Of a stretch of 64,000 nucleotides of DNA, positions 11,242 to 20,979 are shown piece after piece. How positions within the stretch are numbered: position 1 is the stretch's first letter; each line of letters opens with the position of its first letter. Source of the DNA: Rhizopus sp. PT2906 (lineage: Eukaryota > Mucoromycota > Mucoromycetes > Mucorales > Rhizopodaceae); assembly GCA_025529335.1 (NCBI GenBank), contig JAMYHX010000032.1, positions 102,808-166,807 of the forward strand. Direction: 5' to 3'. A program made the position numbers and the translations under genes. The notes beneath the pieces were generated by a model that saw only the letters and a list, made by a program, of their open reading frames with translations, searched no databases and was not told the origin of the DNA.

Positions 11242-11904
11242 ATGGCAATTAAGGAAGAAAATACAACTGCTGCTAGAGGAGATCAAGAAGAACACATGGA
11301 TGTTGATTCCGCTTCAGAAGTTGAAGAAATGGAAGAAGAAGCCTCTGAAGAAGAAGTAGAAGAAGAACCTGACGTTGCTGCTGCTGCTGATAAATTAGAG
11401 ATTGTAAGAACGAACTGATGAACCAATTCTTCTAGTATAACTTACACATATTTATAGGTGGGAGCTCATGGTGACCCAACCGCTTTGACATTTTGCTTTA
11501 AAGAAGAAGATCATACCCTCGGCAATTCACTAAGACACATTGTAAACAAAAAGTAACAACATACACATACACATATATACATGTACATATGCTTATTCAA
11601 CCTCTATTTTCTCTAATTGATAACAGTCCTAACGTTGACTTTTGCGGTTATTCTCTTCCTCACCCTTCAGAAGCCAAAATGCATTTCCGTATTCAGACTA
11701 CAGGTAAGTCGGATCGATTAATTAAAGGGTCAAAAGAAGAGACGGCTAAAGAGCCACACTTTTTTATTTTTAGACAAGACAACAGCCATTGATGCTTTAA
11801 AAACTGGTCTTCAAAATCTGTATGATGTGGTTGCCCATGTACGTAGCGCATATGCAGAAGACTTGGCAAAGAAAGAATATGTTGAATTTGAAGAAACTGC
11901 ATAA
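11242..11904 (+). CDS. RPC19: RNA polymerase I/III subunit AC19 (RPAC2)
   Basis: Exons are 11242-11403, 11458-11552, 11627-11703 and 11774-11904, giving 154 aa. After an acidic, low-complexity N-terminus (about residues 1-50) comes the alpha-like RpoA/Rpb11 dimerisation domain: ALTFCFKEEDHTLGNSLRHI, NPNVDFCGYSLPHPSE and a C-terminal helix. AC19 pairs with AC40 as the alpha-like heterodimer shared by polymerases I and III in the nucleolus and nucleoplasm. Exon phases fit throughout. The acidic N-terminal extension is typical of fungal forms. Confidence 0.94.
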
Positions 11905-12586
11905 TTAGAATAAAATAATACATGTACACATTAACTAGAAGACTAATGAATAAAGAACAACGTCTTATTCACTTTATACTTACCGAGGCGTTAAGGAATG
12001 CACTGCCATTATGGACAGCGCATTAAATCCAGGGAGTACCGTTAATCTTTTGAAGGTCTTTTGAAGGGGGGGAGGACTTTCATTGTCATGTTTTGATTTG
12101 TAAACAAAGATATCATATATATTTAATGCACTGTTCACATCGCAATTTCAAGCCGTATCACAAGATTCACACTTGAGAGACAGAGTGCACTCTTCGCTTT
12201 GATCCAGTAATTGAGATGTTATTTAATTGTTTGGATTTACACTTGTTACATATCTGACTCGTTAAGTACTCGTCAACCGAAACAAATTAGGTCCCCCTTC
12301 TTGGATTGTTTGCATTTTCGTTTGATTTCTTCAGTAATTCGTTTTGTAGGTGCAGCTCTTTTTTCTCTCATACTTGAACAAAAAGAACCATTTCCGAACG
12401 CAATGATTCGCTTCCGTTGAGAGGAGGAAGGAAGGTCAGTAAGAAGTAGAGGTACATGTTTGCTTTTGTTTGGGGTTTGATTTTTAGCGCCAACTGTACT
12501 TGATGTGCCATACTTTTTGCTGTTGTCAAAGAGTCTTTTAACGATTTCTTGAGTTCCTTTTTGCTTGTTGATATACGTTTTGAACT
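11905..12586. other. Intergenic region, nothing recognised
   Basis: Short ORFs here lack protein-like composition. It separates AC19 from the Helitron-derived block and could include the 3' flank of that element, but no terminal hairpin plus CTRR end was identified with confidence. Confidence 0.4.
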
Positions 12587-12862
12587 TTAACTTTTGAGAC
12601 CTATGCCATACATAGCGTTATTAAAATACACACCATGCAAGAGAACGACATACCATTTATTTTGACAGTAGTAGTTGTGAATTCTTTGATAGCTTTGTAG
12701 ACGTGTAGAGGCAGCTAGTAAAAATGAGGTCAAGTTTGCAGTTTTTAAAGTAGGTAATTCACTAATATACTTAATTTCGTCTAAATGGCACTCTTGATGT
12801 TCTTTTCGTCTTCTTGTAGCAAGATTGTAACCACATAAATGATAGTACATAGATGGTTTCAT
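12587..12862 (-). other. Unassigned ORF beside the Helitron helicase
   Basis: A 91-codon minus-strand ORF with a balanced composition (segments such as GYNLATRRRKEHQ and LDEIKYISELPTLK). It lies 155 bp downstream of the helicase stop on the same strand, so it may be a captured host fragment or a remnant of the element. I recognise no family. Confidence 0.25.
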
Positions 12863-13017
12863 AAAAGTAAAGCTTATTTATAATAGAGAGCGTAAAATTT
12901 AATAGTATTATTCGTAAAGATTTATATATTGAGAAGAATGGCATAGCCATAAATAATTCATAATTGTGAGCATAGGTTTGTTTGATGGTCATATGGTATG
13001 TAGCATAGGTAAGCGTA

Positions 13018-14244
13018 TTAGGAAAGTAATAACTCTGGATAGACAACATTGGTCGTTGCATTTGAGCCTTCTGACAGAAGGACTGAGATGCCAGAAAGAG
13101 AAGTGGCTCGTGATAATGCAACATATAATTTTCCATGCATAAATGATGGTTGTCTTCGATCGACGCCCACATATTTTAATGATTGTCCTTGTGGTTTGTT
13201 AATTGTCATAGCAAAGCATAGTTTTACAAGAAATTGCTTCCTTGTTAACATAAATGGCATATCGCCTTCTTGCGATGAAAGAGTGAATCGTGGAATGGTT
13301 TCAGTCGGGGCATCGGGCTTGTGCGCTAAGCGGACACGGAGCAGATATTGGCTAGTATGCACCACGATTAACCGGGCTCCATTACAAAGATCTCTTGCTG
13401 GATCAATGTTCCTTAATAGCATTATAGGTGCACCAACTTTGAGCTCAAGCTTAGATGGAGGTAAGCATGTGGGATTCAAGCTGTGCAAATATTCTGCTGG
13501 GACACTATGTAAGCTATCAGCTTCGTTAATGTCAGCAGAGTCCGTGGAGAGAAGCGTAACCTTTTCACTATGCATTTTATCGAGGATAACCTCGTTTATT
13601 CTTCCCACTGTGTCGTTTCTGGTAGCTAGAATGGCTCTTTCACCAAAATACTGACCATTGCGTATCGTCATTGAATTGATGATTTCATCATCTTTATAGA
13701 CTTTGCTAATAAATTCATTTAATTGCTTGGTCTGATGAATATAGCTAGGAAATGTCATTGAACCATACAATCGATGATTGTAGGACATGATGGAGATGAA
13801 TTGGGCAAAAGCAATATCATTTTGGTTTAAAAGGTTTGTCAAACGCATGTTCTGTGTAAGCCTTAAGAGCTGGAGTCTTGACCAAAGAAATGATTGTTTA
13901 ACAGAGGCATTAACAGTGTCAGCTCTGTTACCCCTTCTGATAACTGGTGGTATCTGAGTAAAATCACCACCAAGGACAACTGGCTTACCACCAAACATAC
14001 AGAGCTCATAAGGATCGTCACAGATGTCTTGAAATGTGCGATGAACAGCTTCAAAGCAGTATTTATGCTGCATCGGCACCTCATCCCAAATGATTAGTTT
14101 GGCTCGTTTAATCAATTCAGCCAGGTTGCTATCCTTTCGGATGTTACATGTGGAACACTCGTCTATGGACAGAGGAATCTTGAACAACGAATGTGATGTT
14201 TGGCCGTTGGGCAGAAGAAGACCAGCAATGCCAGAAGAGGCGTA
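13018..14244 (-). mobile_element. 5'-truncated Helitron: Pif1-like helicase C-terminal half
   Basis: A continuous minus-strand reading frame encodes about 408 residues of a Pif1-family helicase of the Helitron type. It opens with YASSGIAGLLLPNGQTSHS, just after where the Walker A motif would be. Then come motif II (LIIWDEVPM), VVLGGDFTQIPPV, LTQNMR, a DUF889-like middle, motif V (TINKPQGQSLKYVGVD) and motif VI (LYVALSRATS), ending VVYPELLLS before a stop. Upstream of 14244 an in-frame TAA abuts and homology stops; the Walker A lobe and the Rep nuclease domain are missing. Helitrons move by rolling-circle replication needing Rep plus helicase, so this copy cannot act alone. The remaining frame has no internal stop, suggesting recent insertion. 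The break lies only 145 bp from the NDC1 start codon. Confidence 0.88.
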
Positions 14245-14388
14245 TTACAGTGATTAATAAACCCAAAGAGACATATAATATGAAGCGGAATTTGAAAACG
14301 CTGAACTGAAAAACCTTTTTCTCTTCCCCCCAGAGAAATAATACGTGTTTCTTTCTATAAACACGCGTACGCGCCTTTTCTTTGATTC

Positions 14389-16599
14389 ATGTCGCAACAG
14401 ACACCATTTCCTCAACAAACGACTTCATTACCAGCGAAGGACACAATATATAATGACTTATCAACAAAAAAACCTGAATTAAAATGTAACACATATACCG
14501 ATGCTTACAACATAAGTATAAGTCAAAGTAGACTACAATTCTTTGCTTGTCTTGTTGGCTTTTCATTATTCTTGACATGTTTACTTCAATCAAAATTTAC
14601 CTTTAATCCATGTAAGACAACTATCAAGTCAACATACAATTAATGCTCATCACCCTTTTAGTTACATTGTTCAATCTTTTTTCATGGACAACTGTGCAGT
14701 ATTCAGCTCTATTGTGTTTCTCTGGCAGCATTGTGTACTTTTTACGTTCATCAATGTTTACAAGTAAAAGAAAAAAAAAGAAAAAGAAGGGGTCATTAAA
14801 CTTATTATATTTACATGTTGATATAGTTCTTGAAGATGTCTATCCTACTGTCATCGCACGCATTCTGGCTATTTACACCTCCCCTGATACTTGGACTATT
14901 ACAGGATTATACACATTAGCAAGCTTAATCACCGTACGCAGCTACTTTTCTCTGCTTCTTGATGAAGAATATGTAAATGATATATTCGAACAACCAACTG
15001 GGTAATAAGAAATAGTAAAGTATTATAGACAGAAACAATTAAACACTATGTTATTAGACATTACATCGATGTACGTCAACTAAACCAAAAGAGCATCTTT
15101 GTTGCCCTGTATGCAGTTGTATTAGCCGTCAAATACTCTATGTGCTACTTGGAAAAGAGAAGACACGTTGCAAAAATCACTCGCGTTCAGCAACCTTTAT
15201 TTTATGAATTGAAGGGAAATATGACCACAGTCTTGTACACTTCCGTCAAGGAAGCATTTTGCTCATTCTTGATCACATATGCTATTTTCATCGTTTTCAG
15301 TGGTAACATCTATTATCACATAGCCTATACATTAGGAAGATTCAATAGGTAAAGAAATATATTAGTTTAGTGAAAAGACATTAACCATCACGCAATAGAG
15401 TACTGGATTCTCCCATCACTGGATTCCGCTGGCTCAACTTGTATCTGTTCACGAGAACCATCTTGGCAGGCATTATTACTACTAGTGTTTGGAATATTGC
15501 TAATCATTTATTTGATGCTATTTTCACAAGAGTAAAGAAAAAAATCACTTTATATACTCTTCTAATTCAATTATAATAGACTATACAAGCTACGCAGCCA
15601 TACAACAACCGATTTGAGCTTATCTTGGATGGACTCGCTAATAAGGAGGATACAAACATTCAAGCATCAGCATTTAACGAACTTGCTCAACTCGCTTGCA
15701 AGGAGCCTGAGAAGCGTATTGAATTGTTTGGTAATATCGGCAAAGACTTACGGGAAAGTGTGTGGTATCATGTTATGACCCAATGTTTTCGCGTGATCGA
15801 AGAGCTAAGACTGTCTATTGATTCTGAATATAAAGGCATTCAACCAGGTAGAATGAAAACTTTTTGATCTCTCTAGGAGCACTAACTCTTATTTCTCAGT
15901 CGAAGCTCCTGTCATTCCCATTATTAAACCAACAGAACAAAAACTACGCAATCGCTTACAACTTGCTGATGACACCAATATCTACGTTACCCCTAAAAAA
16001 CAACTCTATGAACTTGACGACCGTACAAACATGCTGTTTTTTCAAGCAGGTGAACTTGTCGAATCAGCCACTCCTTCTGCAGATCCCATTATTCGAGAAG
16101 CAAGGAACGAATTGTCAACCAGAGTCAACAAAATTGCTGGTTTCTTAAAGACTCTTGAAATGAAGACAGGATACAAAAACTATTTTATCAAACTCTACCA
16201 AGAATCTAGAGTAGCTCGCATTCAAGAAGTGTTTAAGAAGTATCAATTAATCGTTTGGGCTGTTCAAATCCTTGGTAGCTTAACTGCAGCCTCATTGAAG
16301 GAAGACAGCTATGGATATGTTCAAAATGACCTTTCAACAGTATTAAATCAGCTGCTGGGATGTTTTGAAGCTATCGAAAAGTACATGCAAAAGGAAACCA
16401 TTGTTGTTGAAGAAGTTGAGGCAGTAAAGATGGGTAAGAACCAAACCAAAGATATATACAAACCAGTTACTTACATTAACCATTAGCTCTGGAAGAAGCC
16501 ATCTTACAGATTGTCATAACTTTTAACGATTATTTGAACGTCTTCAAGATTGAAAACAAATATCAAACCATTTGGGGAAGATTTTCTCATTTCCATTAG
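14389..16599 (+). CDS. NDC1: Nucleoporin Ndc1, membrane ring of the nuclear pore
   Basis: Eight exons (14389-14611, 14662-14763, 14827-15001, 15058-15348, 15399-15531, 15580-15847, 15900-16433, 16487-16599) sum to 1839 nt, 612 aa. The N-terminal half has several hydrophobic segments (for example LQFFACLVGFSLFLTCLL and KEAFCSFLITYAIFIVF). The conserved Ndc1 block GFRWLNLYLFTRTILAGI, then WNIANHLFDAIFT, ends the membrane region. The soluble C-terminal half is helical. Ndc1 anchors nuclear pores, and in fungi spindle pole bodies, in the nuclear envelope. The family is poorly conserved in sequence; the call rests on topology, length and that block. It ends only 30 bp from the convergent methyltransferase pseudogene. 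Confidence 0.8.
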
Positions 16600-16629
16600 A
16601 GTTAATAAAGCATATTTTATTATTAAATT

Positions 16630-17757
16630 TTAAACTTTACGAGAAAGCACGGCATAAACTATATAATCATAGTTGTCTGCCCTTAGCAAATACCAAAGGT
16701 CAACCAGGAACTTTTCTTCGTCTTGCTCATCTTTTAATCCAAGGACAGACTTAATGGCAGGCATCATACCCTTTGTTACTTCATGCCAGCTCCAAGCAAA
16801 TCTCTTTGCTGTTCTATTATCATCGGCTTTTTTAAAGGAAAGGTGAATAAAAAACGCGTCTTTTACATTTTAATAGATTTATACATGTTACACTCTTTGC
16901 ATTCAGATTGAGCTATTTCAGTACCATCAAATTCTCCAACCATTCTTTCCAATATCCTTTCCGATGCAAGTATTATGTCTTCTAGAATTTGAAACAACGT
17001 GCACTAGACGAAATGAAGATACGTAAACCATGCGTATGACTTGGTATATCATCTTACCTGAATCCGTAAACCTATGAGTGGCATTATTACCATGATGATC
17101 CTAATTTATTTTTAGTATAAAGATATCGTTTTTTCTTGCGAGAAATAAACCTTTATGGCAATAGGCCATTCTTCTTCTTTCAATGCATAACAAGGTATCT
17201 TATTTGAACAAAATCGAAAGTATTATCTGAATAGGGTAAGCCTTTTACCACATTGACCAACTCAAACGTAAAGTTCTTTGGTCGAGTTTTTTCATTCACT
17301 ACATTTACGATATCACATCCAAAGTATAAACAAGCTGGGGATTCAATAAACATATCCTAGAGTTGCCTTGTTCAGTTACCATTTATATTTTTATGAACTA
17401 CTACGTACCATAGACCATACACCAGATCCGTATCTATGTCCAAGATGGATGGTTCTTTATTAAAATCCAATGCTTCTCTTGCACTTGATAATATATCTCT
17501 ATTTGGGATAACAGAAAGGATGAGCTCAAATGTCTATCAAAGCACACCTGTACATACCCTCCAAATAGGCCCTTGATAGCAAAATGTTGCTGAAAAAAAC
17601 AAAAATTGTATTAGACCATGGTTACATATTTGAACTTGCAGCATACGTCAGTGAGTCTTAGTTGTTCATCTTCATCTTTTGGCAGCCAATATGTAGATGC
17701 TTTTTTCGTTATGGAGCTCTCTCTCAGTCTTTCAAGTGTATAGCACTCATGATACAA
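16630..17757 (-). pseudogene. SAM-dependent methyltransferase pseudogene
   Basis: Minus-strand exons read like a fungal class I methyltransferase: YWLPKDEDEQLRLTD, QHFAIKGLFGG, SSAREALDFNKEPSILDI, MFIESPACLYFGCDIVNV, GLPYSDNTFDFVQIRYLVM, EEEWPIAIK and a C-terminal part ending FLVDLWYLLRADNYDYIVYA. Motif I is broken near 17430-17440: after ILDI the frame slips by one base before GSGVWSM. A second slip near 17190 separates YLVM from ALKEEEWP. Both look like single-base deletions, and the 5' end is not recognisable. A functional copy would probably act on a small molecule or lipid, but the substrate cannot be inferred. Most introns keep splice signals, so decay looks recent. Confidence 0.65.
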
Positions 17758-18210
17758 TTAGATAGTTTCAAGCGAAAAAGAAATAAGAAAGACTTGTATA
17801 AATGACACTTTCTTAATGTAATTTGTATTACAGTTGACAGCTTACCAAACGTACAATGTGTTACCACATAAATAGCACACAGCTCTTGTACGATTGCATT
17901 AAACGGACAATTCATCATTCTACCATAAATAATGAATAATAACAACAAAACAATCGTCCACGTTGCCAACACAATGGTCTATAAGGGCATACTTTTAAAA
18001 TGTATATTACTAAGCCTAAGCATAAAACAAAGCTTATTTGCTTCTATATATTACAACTACACATCAGCCCTCCTCTGTCTGCATGCTGAACTTCAAATAA
18101 TGACAGCAAGAGGAATGACTTTAAAAATTAAGAGTCCATTGCAGATAGAGCAGACAGAAAGGGAGGGTGGTGACTGCAATGCTTTAAAAGAATGAATTGC
18201 CATGTTCTTT

Positions 18211-19032
18211 CTACAGTTTTTCAGCCAGTTTTTCCAAGACGTTTACCAGGCGATCCATTATCTCTCTTCGTTCTTTGTGTTTTTTATCTTCTCTTGCCTT
18301 TTGCTCTTCTAATAATTCCACGCGCCTGCGCATCAGACAGAGCATCTCTTTCCGGAATTCTTGTTCAGATAGCTCTTTTGGTGATTCCTGATGGGGGCTA
18401 AGCTGCACCTGATCTGTTTCTGGCGTGGCTGTAGAACGCGATATTGTGCCATTCTCGGGAGAACAAGCTGTTACATGAGCAGGGCTAGATGGTATGGAAG
18501 CGCTGGTTGGGGGAATATGGCCGGCACCAGAGTTTTGAGGATTTGTTGTGTTGGGTTCTTCCAGGGCTCCTTCCGACACAGAGCGTCGAGTAGTCTCTGG
18601 CGGAACGATACGACTGGTTTGAAAAATAAATGTTACTTTGTCAAAATAAGGCCAGATCTGTTGACCTGTGGGGCCACCAGGTGTTAATGATGATGCTATA
18701 TTACTGTATTCATGCTCTATCTCTTGCCATTTCATCTGCATCTTTTCTTTTGTCATATTTCCTAAAAAGTCTGGTGGTATCACTTTTTCTTTTTCAAGTT
18801 GCATCAAATGAAAAGCCAATGCGGCAAACGCCTTTTGGTAATACTCCTCTCTTTGATTTGGTTCATTTGTTATGTGTCTATAGAAAATGGCCATAATGTC
18901 TACTAGAATTGATATGGCTGGTTCTGGCCACACTACACATGCTGCTGCTTCTACTGCTTGCGGTGAACGTACGACTACTTTTTGCTGGTCCTTATCAAAA
19001 GAGACCATTCTAATACCTCTAAACCCTGGCAT
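18211..19032 (-). CDS. Predicted trihelix/Myb-like DNA-binding protein
   Basis: Single-exon ORF of 273 aa. Residues about 28-140 have tryptophan-spaced helices (VVWPEPAISILVDIMA, MQMKWQEIEHEYSNIAS, GQQIWPYFDKVTFI) resembling the Myb/SANT-like or trihelix fold, in which three tryptophan-anchored helices bind DNA. A Ser/Thr/Pro-rich linker (about 140-215) follows. The C-terminus is a charged coiled coil rich in Glu, Arg and Lys, a likely dimerisation segment. This layout is common in domesticated transposase-derived regulators. No catalytic domain is present. I do not recognise a named orthologue; the fold assignment is inference from pattern. Confidence 0.55.
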   Translation of the reverse strand: MPGFRGIRMVSFDKDQQKVVVRSPQAVEAAACVVWPEPAISILVDIMAIFYRHITNEPNQREEYYQKAFAALAFHLMQLEKEKVIPPDFLGNMTKEKMQMKWQEIEHEYSNIASSLTPGGPTGQQIWPYFDKVTFIFQTSRIVPPETTRRSVSEGALEEPNTTNPQNSGAGHIPPTSASIPSSPAHVTACSPENGTISRSTATPETDQVQLSPHQESPKELSEQEFRKEMLCLMRRRVELLEEQKAREDKKHKERREIMDRLVNVLEKLAEKL

Positions 19033-20363
19033 GTTTATGTTTCCACAAGTGATATAATTGGCTTCTTTATGTACAAAAGTATATAAAAGAAGAAAGAAAG
19101 AAAAGAAATAGAATATGAAAAGGCTGTTGTTGAATCCATGCTTTTAAAAGGCACGTAACAGTGGCTTGCTTTGCTTTATTTGGAAGATGATAAAATGTTC
19201 TTATTTTGATTGGATCTGAGATTTAAATGGATGGATACTTTCTTTTTAAACAAGTGCATACACGAAATGATGGTTTACTTTTATAAAATAAAAGAAATAC
19301 TTATAGAGCAAGTCTTCCATTGTCTCTCTTCTTGTTTAAACTCAACAATCTCGTTCTCATATGCTTCTATAATTTCGTCAATCTGTCACAAGTTTCTTTT
19401 TATTATCTTGAATATTTGATGCTGCTACTGCTGTTGTTGTTGTTGTTGAGGAAGAGCTTCGTTTCTTTCAATAACGGGCAAGATATCAATCGTGTCTCCT
19501 CAAGTTCAGCTTTATCACCGTTGCTAAAGCATTCGGAAGCAAGAGCTTCGTTTTCAAAGTTCACAAAACGCGACTTAAATAATGAGATATGAATAGCGGT
19601 TATAAAAAGGAAGCTGGTTAGACTTGCTTTGCTTATTTTAGCTTGCAAATATGCAAAAGACACTATGTTGTGTCCAAATCTGATTCTTAGGCTTTCTACA
19701 AGCCCAACAGAAAGCTTTCATAATGTATAAAAGGAGAGAAAAAGAACAAAAATGATAATCTTTTTACCTTTTTGCAAGTTTAAAAGTCAACGACAAGCAA
19801 CGTTAATTCTTTGTTGAAAAGAAAAAAGAGGGATATTATTAAAAGGAGACGCGTGTAATTTTATAGAATAAATGCGGTCAATTTATAGCAGAGTATATGC
19901 TCTGATACGAAGCTGCAAACAGTCAATCTTTCTAATAATGTATATTCCTGATCAGATACGCCTTTTTATGGAGATATTACAAGAATTATTAACCATGAAT
20001 GAGACCGCTAGGATGCATTTGACATTTCGAAATAGTACATATGTCTTGTTTAATGAATTTAATGCAAGCAGCAGAGCTGTCTTTTGCAGGAATACTTTTG
20101 AAATAACCATTAGGAGTATGTCCCGGAATATTCCTTTAAGCGTTATTCTGTTCATATTTGAATAGAACAAGAGACATAAGGGCGCTAAGATTACACTGGT
20201 ATGATTATCTTGCCTGTCTACTTTGAGAATGCACCTGACAGGGAGAGATGCTTTCTTTTCTTTAGCAACAGGACAAACTTTATCCTTTGGCCTTTTAGCT
20301 ATTTAACCTCAGACTCGCTTTTAGGGTTAAAATGCCGTAACTAGGGTCCAGCTTCTTTTCTTC
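19033..20363. other. Intergenic region containing dispersed repeat copy B
   Basis: Several short ORFs occur on both strands, but none shows family features; one minus-strand ORF near 19403-19663 ends in an Asn/Ser run coded by a CTG/TTG repeat. The recognised structure is the repeat at 19803-19866. Confidence 0.4.
19803..19866 (+). repeat. Dispersed repeat, copy B
   Basis: Partner of 2584-2647, same orientation and same length (64 nt), about 85% identical by eye, with weaker similarity extending upstream to about 19680. Spacing between the copies is about 17.2 kb. Confidence 0.6.
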
Positions 20364-20961
20364 ATGTCATTTTTAGCTTTTCGTCTCAGACCAGCCATCG
20401 TTATAAATACCACCAGACGACGTTTATTTGCCTCAAAAACAGTTGTTGTCGATCGTCAATTACCCAGTCCCTCTCCCCCCTCTAGAAAGCGTTGGATCTG
20501 GGCTGGTGCAGGTGTTGGTGCTGTCGTCTGGGCTGTTGGTCTCGGTGCAGCTTTAAACCACCAACGTTTGTCAAGCAGTGTCGTTCATGGCACATTATTT
20601 ACTGTAAAATATGACCCTCGTGTGATTGCTCTCGTAGGAGACCGTGTGAACTATGCCGATAAATGGCCTTGGATTGGTGGAACTGTAAATCACTTGAAAG
20701 GAAAAGTTGACATTACATTTGACATTAAGGGATCATCAAGTAAGGAAAAAAAGCAGTAAAGACACAATTCCTTTCCCTTTTTAATTATACTTTTTATTAT
20801 TAGACGAACGAGCGCGTGTGCATTTTGTATCAAGACGAGTTGGCTATGAATGGAGGACAGTAGAGTTTTCTGTGACTCGAGAATCAGATAAGAAGACAAT
20901 AGACATCGGCCATCAAGCTTTAATCGAATCTGGAGATTCCTTGATTGTACAACAGCAATAA
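20364..20961 (+). CDS. COA1: Mitochondrial Coa1/Tim21-like assembly factor
   Basis: Exons are 20364-20739 and 20804-20961, giving 177 aa. The N-terminus is basic and Ser/Thr-rich like a mitochondrial presequence (FRLRPAIVINTTRRRLF). One transmembrane helix follows (about 46-66, IWAGAGVGAVVWAVGLGAAL), then a soluble domain with VIALVGDRVNYADKWPWIGG and HFVSRRVGYEWRTVEFSVTR. This single-TM plus beta-rich domain layout is that of Coa1 (cytochrome oxidase assembly), a family related to Tim21. I favour Coa1 from the GD-x-V and W-P-W-I-x-G patterns, but Tim21-like is possible. It converges on the next gene with only an 18 bp gap. Confidence 0.7.
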
Positions 20962-20979
20962 ACTATATCTCTTTATTAT

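Noticed and set aside
13049..13654. 201-codon plus-strand ORF in the Helitron region
   Set aside because: Antisense of the helicase frame, which has clear motifs on the minus strand.
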